Shown: in pieces, positions 13,501-28,500 of the stretch
Position numbering within the stretch: the first letter of the stretch is position 1
Layout of the letters: the number at the start of each line of letters is the position of its first letter
Assembly (NCBI GenBank): GCA_023238725.1
Contig: CM041536.1
Location: forward strand, 13,789,271 to 13,853,270
Length of the DNA stretch: 64,000 bases
Reading direction: 5' to 3'
DNA from: Scortum barcoo
Taxonomy: Eukaryota > Chordata > Actinopteri > Centrarchiformes > Terapontidae
Made by a program: the position numbers and the translations under genes
Notes under the pieces: model-generated
The model's input: only the letters and a program-made list of their open reading frames with translations
Databases searched by the model: none
What the model was told of the DNA's origin: nothing

Positions 13501-16500
13501 GATAGCGTGAACCATCTCGCTGATAGAGGAAATTTCTTGCTATCTCTTGTGAAATGTTGTAAGGCTGCACTTAGGTGAGTCCTTTGATCTCATTCAAAGA
13601 TACCAAGTGCAGCATATAGGCTGGCCTGCCGCCTGTGCTGCGTAATGGATGTGCTGCATGTGAGTAACGTGTGTTTGTGTGTCTGTGTGTGTGCTATTTG
13701 AAGGCCCATGAAGCCTGTGGTCCTCTGGAGATCGATTCCGCCCTCAAAACTGTTCAGACGCTGAAGAGTGAGCTTCAGGATGCCAAGATGTCTGTCATCG
13801 ATGGCCAACTCAAGCCTCTACCTGGGGAAACGGTCAGCGCAAACCAACATCTGCTGTGAAATGCGAACGTGACGAGGGGGATCACAACTGTGGATTAAAT
13901 GGTTTATTTGTGTGTTCTCTTGCTCACACAGCTGGAGAAGTGTGCTCAGGATTTAGGAAGTACATCTAAGGCTGTGGGCTCCTCCATGGCCCAATTGTTG
14001 ACTTGTGCTGCACAGGGCAATGAACACTATACAGGTAATAAAAGTGTATTCTGCACAGAGAGCAGGACTGAGAAGCTCAAGTAGGCATTTAGTTAAATAA
14101 TTTACTTTTGTATAAAGTAGTTCCATTGCCGGAATGAATAGATATAATTAATGTAGATTGGTTGCTGACCGTAATTTTTTATTAGAAAAAGTAATTTCTT
14201 TAAACCATGCCAAGTGTGAGTGTGAGGATAAATCTGGAGGAGAAAATTATTACTCCTTTATTTGTGCTTTCACTATTGCCTTAAACAGCAGTGTTTGAAT
14301 CCAGAATGGCTTGCCGGTTTTGACGTCAGTTCTTCCACAATTGAGGATCTCAGGGGAGGAGAGATGAAGACAGATAGAGAATAACAGTACTAACAATGAA
14401 TGCTCCCAGGCAGCACTTCATGCTGTGGCCCAGGGTGCTGCTCACTACTCATTAATCTTATTTTCACTAGATTTAACATTCCATCAGCAAATGGCTCCAC
14501 TTGGCTGGTTAATGCAATTTGATGCAATTTGCTGCTTTTCTTCTCGGCTCTACGTATAATAAGTTAAGGGCACCTCCCATGTGGGGCCATATTTATTATA
14601 TTAACTCATTTATTTAAACAATGAGGGCATTTCAGTATCAGAGTTTGCTCTCAGCATGGTGTGGCCAGCCCCTGCCAGCTGATTCACACAATTCTATTAC
14701 AATTATAGTAAAGACGGGAAATACACACACCTCTCAGTTTGTATTGCTTTAACAGGACTGCTGCAAAGTAAAACTAATGAGATTGAAATTAATGTGTTTA
14801 GTAAAATGTCAGTTTCAGTTTCTACAGAAACTACACTCACTACATAACAATGTTCAACACAAGGGAATGTGAACATCACATTTCCTCTATAGCTGTGGAG
14901 AATTACACCTCTGTAACATCTGTAGGAACTACCGTAAATGTTTTTTTGGTTTGCTTCATGATATTCAAAATTGTTAATGGTCATTTCACCATGTGGCTGG
15001 TTGTTCGCAGGTGTGGCTGCCAGAGAAACAGCACAGGCTTTAAGGACGTTGGCTCAGGCTGCCAGAGGAGTAGCAGCCAGCACCAAGGAGCCTCAGGCTG
15101 CAGCTGCAATGCTGGACTCAGCCCAGTGTGTCATGGAAGGCTCGGCCATGCTGATCCATGAGGCCCATCAGGCCCTGGTTCATCCTGGAGATGCTGAGAG
15201 TCAGCAGAGACTGGCACAGGTAGCATAGCTCCCAGTAATATATACCCCAGAGGCAGCGATGTTGATTGTTGATGTTGCAATCTCATTGTTCCTCTCAGGC
15301 CTCTCTCTCTCTCTCGTTCTCTCTCTCTCTCTCTCTCCTACCTCTGTTGATTTGTAAACATTTCTTCTCTCCATAACAATCATCCCCTCTAAGCGTTGCT
15401 ATTTTCTCTCTGCTCTGTCTCTTGCCTGGTATTCCTCTCTCAGGAGTGCCAGAGTAAAACTGCTCATTCTCCTGCAGCCCTTCAGGGGATAAACATATTG
15501 TTTGGCATATATCTGTGACAGCGGCATAAATTAGTGACACGGATTACTGTGCACCGCTGTGAGCCTAATTTGCATTTGAGATGTTTTTTCCCCTTATAGC
15601 TGTGCTCTGGGACTTTGTGTTGTGCAGCACATTGTTAGAATGAGTAATGGCAGTCCATTGACAGAGCGTTGTGCTGCGTTTCAGGTGGCCAAAGCAGTGT
15701 CACACTCCCTGAATAATTGTGTGAATTGCCTACCAGGCCAGAAGGATGTTGACATGGCCCTCAGGAGCATTGGAGAGGCCAGCAAGAAGCTGCTGGTGGA
15801 CATTGTGAGTCCTGTCCAGGCTTTTATTAAGGGATTTCTTGACATTCAGTGTACTCGTATTTACATGAAAACATCTGTACTGAACACAAACATTAAAATA
15901 TCAGCCCATGACCAGCCAGGTTATTTCCATTTGCCTCGGTTTTAGATATTCTGTCTACTACAGTATGCCCTAATTGATGTGTGTCTTGCCTTTGAAGCTC
16001 CCTCCCTGCAGTAAGACATTCCAGGAGGCCCAGACTGATCTGAACCACACAGCAGCTGAACTCAACCACTCTGCAGGCGAGGTCGTCCACTCCTCTCGTG
16101 GAACAAGCAGCCAGCTGGCTGCGGCCTCAGGGAAGTTCAGCCAAGACTTTGATGAGTTCCTGGATGCTGGCATTGAGATGGCAGGACACACCCAAGTAGG
16201 TTTCATGATCATACAACCCCTCCACACTCCATCAAATCAGCCGCCACCTGCATTTTACACATAAAGAGGAGCGTTCCAATTTTTGAGGGAGAAACACAAA
16301 TGTCTTTAATCCTGAGAACAAACTGTGATACTGATTTTTTGTGTCACTTTATTACCATATACTGTTTAAGTCATTTGTTGATAAGACCTTTTCATCTAAT
16401 TCACTTAGGCCCATGATTGTCTCCAAGAGCGCTAACACATTCAGATGTAATGAGAGCTTGTGATGTTCCTGTTCTGGTTATTTTGCTCATTAATTTACAA

Positions 16501-19500
16501 AGATCGTCAGGGATTGGAGTTGATGTAGCATGACGCCCGGGCCTTAATCAGGCTTAAAGAGGCCCTGCTGAATGAGGAAAGAGGATATAGGTGGTGGGGA
16601 CACACTGAACACATTCTTTACAATACTGTATCCCTTTAACTATATTTAATACAGCTTTGAATGCATCCATAAAATCTTCTGTATTATCCTATTCCCTTGC
16701 CTGTGCAGAGCAAAGACGACCAGATCCAAGTTATAGGCAATCTGAAGAACATCTCCATGGCGTCCAGTAAGCTGCTGCTGGCTGCCAAGTCTCTGTCTGT
16801 GGATCCAGGTGCAGCCAACGCTAAGAATCTTCTAGCTGTGGCAGCAAGGTGTGAAAGGAGGCTAATAGCACTCGATATGTATCAGATATGCTCTTCATTT
16901 GTTTCTAATGAATATCCTTCTGTCCTTGCAAGTAAACCGAGCCATTTTATACATTTCTCTGAGTTATGAAAAATGCAGATTTTATACTTAAATATCACAA
17001 AATGTCTCCATGCTGCATCTGTATGCCACTGCTGGGCTGTGTTTATTCAGCATTGCTAGAGGGACTACGTATCCTCCCCCGAGTGAGAAGCCAGGCAGCT
17101 GGTCCCACAGGGCTTTGGGCCTGACTGACTTCTCTCTGTCTAATTAGGAAGATGGAAGCCTTGGCTAGAGCCTGACTGTGCTCAGCAAGGCTGAACACAA
17201 ACTAAAGACAATCTCGCCACTCCTGTGCGGCGTGTTAGCCTTTCTCAGTGAGAGACCAGCAGTGCCATGCTTGAATGGGGAGGCTAAAAGCATGTGAGAG
17301 TGAGTGTGACTGAGTCCAGGCTGTGCATGTGTGCGGAGGGCACATGTGAGATCTAAAAAGACTGTGTGGCTGCCTCTGTGTGTTTCAGGGCAGTGACAGA
17401 GAGTATTAACCAGCTGATCACGCTCTGTACCCAGCAAGCAGCAGGACAAAAGGAGTGTGACAATGCCTTGAGGGAGTTGGAGGTAGCCGTCCTCACATAT
17501 ACTGTACCACACACAGACCCTCTGTTTTCTGTTGCCTGTACATGCCTGTACGCTTTTAATCAGGAAAGTGGATGAAATTTTCTACCCTGGACTTTCATCT
17601 AATTTGCATTTGATTACTCCCATAGAGCCATTCATTGTAGATGGGCAGAATTACATTAACACTACATTAACTGTACTAGTGACACTGGTTGAGCCTACAT
17701 TCACTCAAGTAACTGGAATTTGCAATAAGATTGGGTATATTAAAGGAGTGATTATCATGATTTATGAATGAAGTATATTCTAATCAGCTTGATTTACATT
17801 TACCATGTTTCCTTTTTCACATATAAATTAATTGGCTGGTAAAAGTCTAAAATCATATCAGGAATGTTATATCAAAGTTATCATCTTCTCTGTCTGTGTA
17901 CAGGCTGTCAGAGGGCTCTTAGATAATCCCAACGAACCTGTCAATGAACTCTCCTACTTTGACTGCATTGAGAGTGTCATGGAGAACTCAAAGGTAGAGG
18001 CTTTCAAAATAATTGCGTGAACTATATAGTTTTTCTGTCAGAGGTGTTTTTACGTAGCAGGCAGCTGGAGATGCCATTTATATGTGTACCTCTCCACTTT
18101 CAAATGCCTCAGGTCTTAGGAGAGTCAATGGCAGGCATTTCTCAGCACTGCAAGACCGGTGATGTGGTCGCCTTCGGGGAGAGTGTGGGCGTAGCATCCA
18201 AAGCTCTGTGTGGGCTGACAGAGGCGGCAGGACAGGTGAGATCACGGGATGGTATGAACTTTAAGCTACCATGCTTCTGCTCTCATCTCAGCATCTGCTG
18301 CTATATTTGTATATATACTGATATATGGTACTTATTCTAGCTTCAAGATTCAAGAATGTATTGTCATTGCACAACAATTAACATCATGCAATCAATGAAA
18401 TTCCTAAATCTCTTGCTCCCTACAAACAATGCTCAAAAATATTAGCAGGAATAGAAACACTCAAAAAAGGAAAATAGATTGAATCGAATAAAAATATAGA
18501 AATAAATAAAACTACAGGAGTACTAATATAGTAATGCATAGATCTAAATTTAAATTAAACAATTAAAATATAAATTTACAACCAAGAAAATATACACCTA
18601 GAGAGATACAGTAATATATATATAAATATACAATAGAATATACAATACAATGCAATGGAAATGATGTTGTTATTGTGATGGTGTTACTGTTTTAAGAGTT
18701 TAAAAGTCTTATGGCCAATATTCTGGCCTATATTCTAGTTACTCGTGTTATATTTTAATTAGAAAAAAAAACATTGTTAGGCATTTTTTAGAGATGATAC
18801 AGCCCTCTAAACAATACAAAAGAAATTATGTCCGAGGTAATGAATGGTTTCCACCTTGTCAAGATGGACAACATTCATAAATGGCATTTAGACCTCACCA
18901 GGACATTTTCTATTGGGAATCTTGATAGTGCTGCAGGGTGGGCCAGGTTTCATTGGAGGTTTTACAGACTCCCAGCCCTAAAGTTTTAAAATAACATTGT
19001 CGCCTCACCTCCATGCAACAGTCAGTTGCCTTGTCTGGAAAAGGGCGCACTCCGACAGATCTTTTGTTCCCTCTGCATATCAGCTCTCCTGTTGTGCACC
19101 ATGTGTACAATATGAATCCATGTATGTATCTATTCATGCTCTTATGTAGGTATGTCAGAGAACATGGACTGCATGTGTGTGAGTTTTAGCTTTTCTCTGA
19201 CACCAAATGGGATCTTTAAAGGACAGTACAGAAGCTGTCTAGTGGCAAACTGATACATTAATATAACTCTTATTTTGTTTTCTGCCTTGTAGGCCTCTTA
19301 TCTTGTAGGTGTGTCTGATCCCAATAGTCAATCAGGCCACGAGGGGCTGGTGGATCCCATCCAGTTTGCAAAGGCCCACCAGGCTATACAGATGGCTTGT
19401 CAGAACTTAGTGGACCCAGCCAGTAGCCCCTCACAGGTAAGAGGGTCCATGCGGGGCTTGACGACATTACGAGACCCTTCCCTGGCATATGGGGACTGCA

Positions 19501-22500
19501 CTTGGGACAGCAGTGTGTATAGATCTCTTGTGACTTGAATTAAATGGCTCATTACGTTTGAAAACCTTAAAATCGACCTGAATGTCGTAAATAATTCACT
19601 CTACACACCTCACCGGACTGCCTAATTTTACACTGTTCTGCTTCTTATTTGTTGGTGTACGTCAGGTTTTGTCTGCAGCAACAATTGTAGCTAAGCACAC
19701 CTCAGCTCTCTGTAACGCCTGCCGCCTGGCTTCCTCTAAAACCTCCAACCCCGTGGCTCGGAGGCAGTTTGTCCAGTCGGCCAAAGAGGTGGCCAACACC
19801 ACAGCCAACCTTGTCAAAACCATCAAGGTCAACTCACCATCTGATCAAAACGTTGAGTGTAAATTTGTTATAGCATTTATTTTGTCTCGTGAGAAGCTGT
19901 GAATATGCGTGTAATTCATTTACCTACAACAATGCAGCTAAAATGGACAATTATTCATATGGCATTCTCTTGTTTCAGGCCTTGGATGGAGACTTTTCAG
20001 AGGAAAACAGAAACAGATGCCGTGTTGCTACGACTCCACTCCTTGAGGCTGTAGAAAACTTGTCAACCTTTGCCAACAACCCTGAATTTGCGAGCATCCC
20101 GGCTCAAATCAGCAACGAGGTGCCATTTTGATGCTTCTTTGGAGAGTTCTTTTTAATTGTTCCCACAGTTCTTTATGATTTAGCTGAGTGAAAAATGAAT
20201 GGCGATCTCTTATCAGGCCCTCCATTCTCAAGCACATTAGTCATTTTTTTTCTCCACCCATCCTACAGAGGATCTTGAAGCCACTCGTCAGAGAGATTTA
20301 GTTAATATGTTTGTGACTTCTGCTCTCAATCCCCTGGAAACAGGCAATTTTATATGAGCCAACACAGAAAGGTTTGGACAGCAAACATGAAGGGGAATTG
20401 GTTTGAAGTTCAATTTTCCCTTTTCTTTTAATGTCAAGAAAAGACTCAAGGAGAAAGATGGATTTTTATTTTTCAATCTAAGTGGAGCAGTTCTCGCACA
20501 GTCCTCTAAAAGCTTTATGGCTGTAATCTGTTGGAGGGCAGTGTTTAACGGCACTCTTTCGCGGCACAGCTGCTCTAATCTTCAGCTTGTTAATCTAATT
20601 GTCGAGGGAGGCTTTGGCTCGGATCATAAAGACTGAAGGTGTTTCTTCCTGCATCTGTGTAAAGCTGCCTTTCTAATCTCATCCCTCCCTTTGATTGCAC
20701 CTTTGATCTCTCCAAGGTAGTCAAGGAATATTAACAACTCCGTCATACCAATGTGGCTAGCTCTTTGCCGCTGAGCTGTTACCTGTGCTGTTGTTTCACC
20801 TGCACTAACTCTTTCATTTCCACAGGGCTCAGCATCCCAGGAGCCTATTATTCGTTCAGCCCGCTCCATGCTCGATAGCTCCACTTACCTTCTAGAGACT
20901 GCACGCTCGCTGGTCCTCAACCCAAAAGATCCTCCCACCTGGTCCATACTGGCTGGCCACTCCAGAACAGTTTCTGACTCCATCAAGAGCCTCATCACCT
21001 CCATCAGGTTAGTATTAATCCCATCTACAGCCACATTTGTCTCCGCAGGAATATCCCGAATCCAAGTTTGTAATGGTTTGCTCACTGTTGGTGACAAGAT
21101 GTCTTTCTGAAACAATGCTTACAGGGCTTATTCTCTGATGCCCGCTCCGCTAAGCAGTAAATTGCAACATGAGTTTATATCTGCTGAGATTCCCCCTGCC
21201 TTGTAATAGATTAGTGAGAGAGATAGAGTAGTGATGAGATGATGAGCCTCTGTGGATATACAGCACATTTTTATCAAAGGCAGTGCCCCACCTTCTCCTT
21301 TTTTCATCATCATCCTCCAATCACATGCATGCAGTGCTCTGACAGCAGCAAAAGCCCAGAATAGATATTTGATTATAACGTGTTCTTATAACGACAGTGT
21401 TCTTTATAGGAATAATTCTTAATTTTGGGATGAGAAGATGGATACCACGCTCGTGTGTATGCTAAATATGAATCTAAAGCCAGCAGCCACATAGCTAGAC
21501 CCAGCAAAAGACTGGAATGTCTGCCGGTTGCCTGGCAACCTCAAAACTCATCGATTTTACATTTCCGTTTCTGTACAGATCAAACAAACAAGATATAATG
21601 TGTTAGTCAGTGGGCTTTAGAGATGCTGGAAGGTGGGTCGTGGAATTTTTAATACCTTTAGATAGACCTTCCAGTCTTAATGCTAAGCTAAGCTAATTGG
21701 CTGCTGGCTGGGCTGTACTTTCATATTTTAGCATACAGATATAGAAGTGGTGTCAAGTCTTGCATCCAATGCTTATTAGGAAAGTGAAAAATTATATTTT
21801 TAAAATGTGGATTTTGTCTGATTATTTGCATTAGTTATAAATGTATTTTATTTTGCACCTTAATGTAGAAATGTATTTCTGTGTATATTTTTCAACATTT
21901 CTGATGATAGGGACAAGGCACCAGGACAGAGGGAGTGTGATTACTCCATTGATAACATCAATAAGTGCATCCGGGACATTGAGCAAGCTTCCCTGGCTGC
22001 AGTTGGCCAGACCTTGCCCTGCAGAGATGATATCTCTATGGAAGTGAGTTCAAGTACCCCATCAGCCCTATCTTGTCCGAGAGAAGGAACTTAATGGAAT
22101 CTGTAGTCTTCCTCTTGTGACTTACACCATAATTCTCTGCCGTTGTAACTCACCAGGCACTCCAGGAGCAGCTGACATCCTCTGTGCAGGAGATTGGGCA
22201 TCTGATTGATCCTGTCTCCACAGCGGCCCGAGGCGAAGCTGCCCAACTGGGACACAAGGTGCTGGTCTGGCCATATATCCCCCTCATCCCCTCTGGATTT
22301 AGAAAGAAAACCCCATTCTGTCTGTTTTTTGTCTTCTGAGCCAATCCCTCCTCTCTTACTCTCAATTCTCCCAGGTGACCCAGCTGGCCGGTTACTTCGA
22401 TCCGCTCATTGTGGCATCAGTAGGTCTGGCCTCTAAGCTGCACGACCACCAGCAGCAGATGACCATCCTAGACCAGACCAAGACCCTATCTGAATCTGCC

Positions 22501-25500
22501 TTGCAGATGCTCTATGCTGCTAAGGAAGGAGGGGGAAACCCAAAGGTACTAAGCAGCTCATATTGTTACAATCTGTTTAGTCTACCATGAACACCTGTGA
22601 TATCAAGCTCTATTTCAGCAGGACAAGACAGTATTTTTTTCACATTTTCTAAAGACAATCAAACCATTTTTTATTACTGAGTATAAGAATGTCCTTTTGC
22701 CTCAGCTTCTGTAAGTCTATTATGTATTCTTTTTTCAGCTAAGAGTCATTTGCTCATATCAAACGTAGACAGAACAAAGTGACAGCAGTTCAAGATTTCA
22801 GTGATGATTTTTTAAAAACCTGTTTGCTGCACAACTTCCAGTGCCATTCTCAAGTGGTTCTGCTGTTCCTCAAATTCAGACACAAAATAATATAATTACC
22901 TCATGAGGAACTTCTGTTGTCTTATAAAATTGCCTATGTCCCCTATCTGTCTGCGGTCTGTTATATCACATATTACAGCTGTATAGCATATAAACTTCAA
23001 TTTTGATGTCGTATTTTGATTTTTTAGAAAATATGGTGGTACAAAACCCTCGCAGCAGAAAGTATCCAGCCTGTTGACGTGTCCTCTAGTGAGGCGCTGA
23101 GTACTTAACAGCTGTAGGGAGCTGTTGTCAAGCTGATAAATTTCCCTCTGGCTAGACCAAGACAGTGTCACAGAAACGTTAATCAGCTGACTTTGTCCTT
23201 AGGCATCCCACACCCACGATGCCATCTCTGAAGCGGCCCAGCTAATGAAGGAGGCTGTGGACGACATCATGGTGACTTTGAATGAGGCAGCCAGCGAGGG
23301 GGGCATGGTCGGAGGTATGGTCGAGTCCATCGCCGAGTCCATGGGCAGGGTGAGTCTGTGTGTGTGTGTTTTTTTATACAGAACGCAGGTATGTGTGATG
23401 CCATGTCATGAGAAGTCTGCGCAGGTGATTTTAAATGGATTTCAGGTTGATACTTATTCCCCATCTTATTTGTCTGAAGGCAAAATGAGCTCCACCTGAA
23501 AGAGGAACTCCACAGTGGGTGTGCTGGGAGTGTGTCCTTGTCGGTGACTCTCATTAGCCCAGTGGATGACAAGTATTAAATCCACAGCCCACTGGTGATG
23601 TTTGCTGTCACTCATTCCTGCTGGGGGATATGTCACTGTGTTGACAGCGCGGTTAATAATTGACAATGATCCGCACATACTCAGACACATACACTCGGCT
23701 CAGATCTTACCCTTCACTTTTATTTTTATTCCATTATATTGCATTTTTCCCCATCGTTAAATTGCCATTAGCATATATAAAGTGGAACCACTTCACAAGA
23801 ATGCATACATAAAAAAGGTTTATATTCTCACTAATGGCTTTTTAATTGTTAAGAAATTATATACCAATTAACAAGTTGTGCTATAAAAAGAACTTGGGTT
23901 GCCAAATGGTGCGCATCCAATATTGGTATTGCCAGCATAGGGTGAATAATTTAAGAGGCCGATACAAAGATAAATTGAGCTACGTTTGGACTATCAGAAG
24001 CCCAACAATAATCTCGTTTTTAGAGGAGGGCGACATAGCATTGAGGAACTTCGTTAGTCAAGGTGGTGCATCATAAATGGACTAAATTCTTAATGTGTGG
24101 TCCACGGCCTGACTGATTTTAATACTGATATCAGTACACAAGAATTAAAATATCTGATATATAAAATAAAGCACATAATATAAACATAATTTTGATGAGC
24201 ATTTAGAGGAGAGGCTTGCTCAAGGGGTGGTCACGCAAAACTAAATCAAAAGTCTCACAGAAATTGGAGTACCTAATGTAAAAACACATAGGATAGCTAC
24301 ATAAGACCTAAATCGAATAAGTACTAAAGGGTTCATCTCCACAGCTGGATGAAGGGACACCTCCTGAACCTGAGGGCTCCTTTGTGGACTACCAGACCAC
24401 CATGGTGAAGTTCTCCAAGGCCATTGCTATCACTGCACAGGAGATGGTGAGTGCACATTCAGTATCCATGCCTGGCTCTGTGTGTTTTCCATTACACTTC
24501 CAATATACAATGACAATATTTGCTAACAAAACATTAATCTGCCTCTGCTGATGATATATGTTCTCTCCGTCGCCAGATGACTAAGTCGGTAACCTGCCCT
24601 GAAGAGCTCGGTGGCCTTGCCTCTCAGGTCACGGTGGACTATGGACAGCTAGCACACCAAGGACGCCTCGCTGCAGCCACCGCAGAGCCCGAGGAGGTGA
24701 GAAGCCATGCTCTCTGGAGAATGTGGGGGAAATTCTGCGCTCATATGAAAGATTTAACACACCAAATAAATAAAACACACCGAATATCTCTTTGCAATTG
24801 TGTCCTTGAAATGTCAGACTGAAATATCAGCTTAGGTCTGCATTTTACACCAGAAAATGCTTTTGGATGTATTCGCTCACACGCTGATTAGACCCGATGT
24901 TTGCTGTTCTTCGATATGGCACACTCTTCCTCAAGGCTACTCCGGACAGTGTGAGATCAAAGAGAAATCACCCCTCCAGCACCCTTCGCTCTCAACGCAC
25001 ACTCTTTCCTCCAAGATTGTCTGCGTAGTCCAGAGGACAGCGATTCATGGAAACATTGCACTAATAAGCGCACAGCTCTTATCAATATCTTGTATATAAC
25101 AGGCTGCTGGAAACCCTGCTGGTTACCATAGCGACATTTTGCCTCTACAAGTCTAAAAGCCTATAGTGATGCTTAAAATGAAGTACCACCCACCCATGAA
25201 TCTCAGTCTGGAAATTAAAGGTGTAGTGCCAGCATTCCCTCTCTGATGGTGCTTGAAATCATTTTTTCATCCACCGGCTGGATAAGAGACGTGCCAGTTT
25301 AGGACTTTGATCGTGTCGCACAGTGACACAAATGAGAGGAAGAATGCGGTGTAAGTCGATGCCCAATTGTGTTTTCAGGTTGGTTTCCAGATAAAGACAC
25401 GGGTGCAAGAGCTGGGCCATGGCTGTATCTACCTGGTCCAGAAGGCTGGAGCCCTGCAGCTCAGTCCCACCGACAGCTTCTCCAAAAGGGAGCTCATCGA

Positions 25501-28500
25501 GTGTGCCCGCGCAGTCACAGAGAAGGTAAGCTATGTAGACACAAACTGGTACAGCATCTTTTACTCATGTAGAAAGATTTTTAAAAAAAAAACTTGACTT
25601 TTTAAAGGAAGGCATTTTTTTTGCCATCTTTGCTAGTCAAAGTTTAGAAGCAGCATCAAATCAGCATTAGCATTTTTATGAAAATGTATTGTGTGCATTG
25701 CCCAGTACAGTTGAATAATTTTTTAATAAAGCAAAAGAGAACATAAATGTGTGAAAGATTTAAGAAATAATTCAAATATGAATAAGTGCTTACTCTGGCT
25801 GATGGGTATGCTTTGTATTTTAATTATTATTCATTACTTATCATTTCTTTAAGCTTTAGCTTAAGCCTTTATGTTGAACTAGAATAGAGTCAGGAGAATG
25901 ACAGTCTAATTTTTGTTGTTTTAGTTTGTAATAACTGGTGCTTTACCATATTATTGTACCAGTCATGCAAGTCATGAGAGTATGCTCTCCTGACCACCCT
26001 CACACTATGCAGTTAATAATAATAATACTAGTGTCTCCCTACTGTGACCCCGGCAGCAGCAAGCCCTGCTGCTCACACATTAAAATGTCTCTCCACTCTA
26101 AAGCTGTGATTTGATTCAGGTCTCATATCAGACTTGAATAATTTGTGGTCTCACGTTTGCCGATACATGAAGCTCGTGCCTGGCTGAAACATACCTCTCA
26201 GGGCTATCCATTTGTTCATGAGGGATGGGCAGACAGCCGTCTTCAAGGGAGATGTGTGATTTGCAGAGTCAGGTTCATTGACGTAATGTGCAGCAGAGTC
26301 TGATTCTATGCATGTTTAACCCTGCTCTCTTTTCTTACTCCCAGCATACTCTTTTAATCCAGCTCTTTTACTCTGGTAACATTTGCAGCATCACCCAACT
26401 GGTTTAAACATGCTTGGCTAACATCCTGTAAAGAGGAAATGGTGCTGTTTAATCATTAAACATGTGCAATGCATACAGGATATTTTAGCTGTTTTTACAC
26501 CTTGGAAAACATGTCTGAAGGACCTCTCTGTATGTCTAATGGTATGCTTCACATGTCCCAGGTGTCCTTGGTGCTGTCAGCACTGCAGGCGGGGAACAAA
26601 GGCACCCAGGCCTGTATCACAGCAGCCAGCGCTGTTTCTGGCATCATCGCTGACCTGGACACCACCATCATGTTTGCCTCAGCTGGAACACTGAACCCTG
26701 AGAATGAAGAGTCTTTTGCTGACCACAGGTGCAATGACCTTGCCGCAAACAAAACCGGCAGAGCAAGACATGATGTGCAATGAAAGAGGCATTTGACAGT
26801 GTTAAACAAGGCAATAGATCAAGTGGTTCCTTGAGAACAAGGGTAATATAACTTTCAGTTGCTAGGTTTTTACTCTGTAGCATTAGAGCTCCCTTTTTCT
26901 TTTGATGACTCACTCAGGATAAGTGCAGTTTGCCAATAAAGCTGAATGTTCGGGCACATTTCACATAGTGAATGTAAATTGGAAATTGTCCTTACTAAAC
27001 ACACATTCTGTTAGAAAAGCAACAGCTTCCTCTCATATTGCTGGTGCTTGAGTATGACAGCGGAGCAGATTGTGACACAATGTGTCCCGTCCCTCAGGGA
27101 GAGCATCTTGAAGACAGCCAAGGCACTGGTGGAGGACACCAAGCTGCTGGTTGCTGGAGCTGCATCCAGCCAGGAGAAGCTGGCCCAGGCTGCCCAGTCC
27201 TCAGCCAAGACCATCACTCAGCTCACTGAGGTGGTCAAACTGGGGGCGACGAGCATGGGCTCTGAGGACCCCGAGACACAGGTAATGACAATCCAAAAGA
27301 CATTTACATTGAAGAGTTTGTAGTAAAATCACAGATGTTTCAGCCATATGTAGTCTGAGTCGTATGTCTTAATTATCTAATAAAGCTAAGTTATTACTTT
27401 TTAATTCAGTTGCAAAGAGCTTTAACTACCTACTATAACCCATTACGATTATACTATTCTGAAATATTAGTCATCTCCAAAGAATGTCTTCTATCTTTCT
27501 ATCCAGTGCTAGGTTCTCGGTGTAATTGCAGTTTCATCTGATACACATTGTGTCTCCTTTTCCCCCTGTGTGCATGCCTCTATCTTTGCCCTCCACTAAG
27601 TCTGAAGTATCATGACGGGAGGGAGTGATAAGGGCTGCAGTGTTAAATCCTCTCCCCAGGGTGCTACTGATAAACCTATACCCTGACCATTGTTCCATAT
27701 TGATGCCAGTTCTATCTCCTCAGGTGGTTCTGATAAACGCGGTGCGGGATGTGGCCAAGGCCCTGGCCGAACTCATCAGTGCCACCAAGTGTGCCGCTGG
27801 CAAGCCAGCTGATGACCCGTCCATGTATCAGCTGAAGAGCGCTGCCAAGGTAAATGTAGAGACCTGCACAAACAAATGACTGTCATATCTGGTTTGGCTG
27901 CATATTGATTAGTTTGACTGTTTAGTTTGATTTATGTGGTAGGACAAAGTAAGGCCTTTTCAAAAGAACAATATGATAGTTCTTATCGGGGTTTGTAATA
28001 TATTCTCTTTTTTTGTCAGATGCGTATAACACATCACAAAGATGCACATTGTGTGCATCTGTTTATGTGTAAGAGAGAGGTCTCTGACTCCAGGACTTTC
28101 TGTATTGTGACCATTGAGATTATAGTAGTGCAAGTTCAATCAGCTGGACTGTCAAGGCCTGATCTAAGTAACAACTATTCTACTTGTCATGTCAAGTCAG
28201 ATTTATTTATGTAGCACAACAACTCAAGTTTGTCTGTGAGTTTTTTACAAAGTGTATGGGACATCCTCTATTTTACAAAAAATAAAAATCCTACAGGTGA
28301 AACAAATAGACAAAATCTCATCTCTCATCTCAAAATCTCACACATGAAAACACATGAGAGATTCTTCTTCAAGAACGTACGGATATACAATCAGTGGTTT
28401 ACTGACAGAGCAGACAGAGATATCAAAAGTGAAATATAAAAAGTAAATGAAAAGTATGATAAGAAGCAAATTCAGTGTAATGTTAAGTAAATATTCACTG

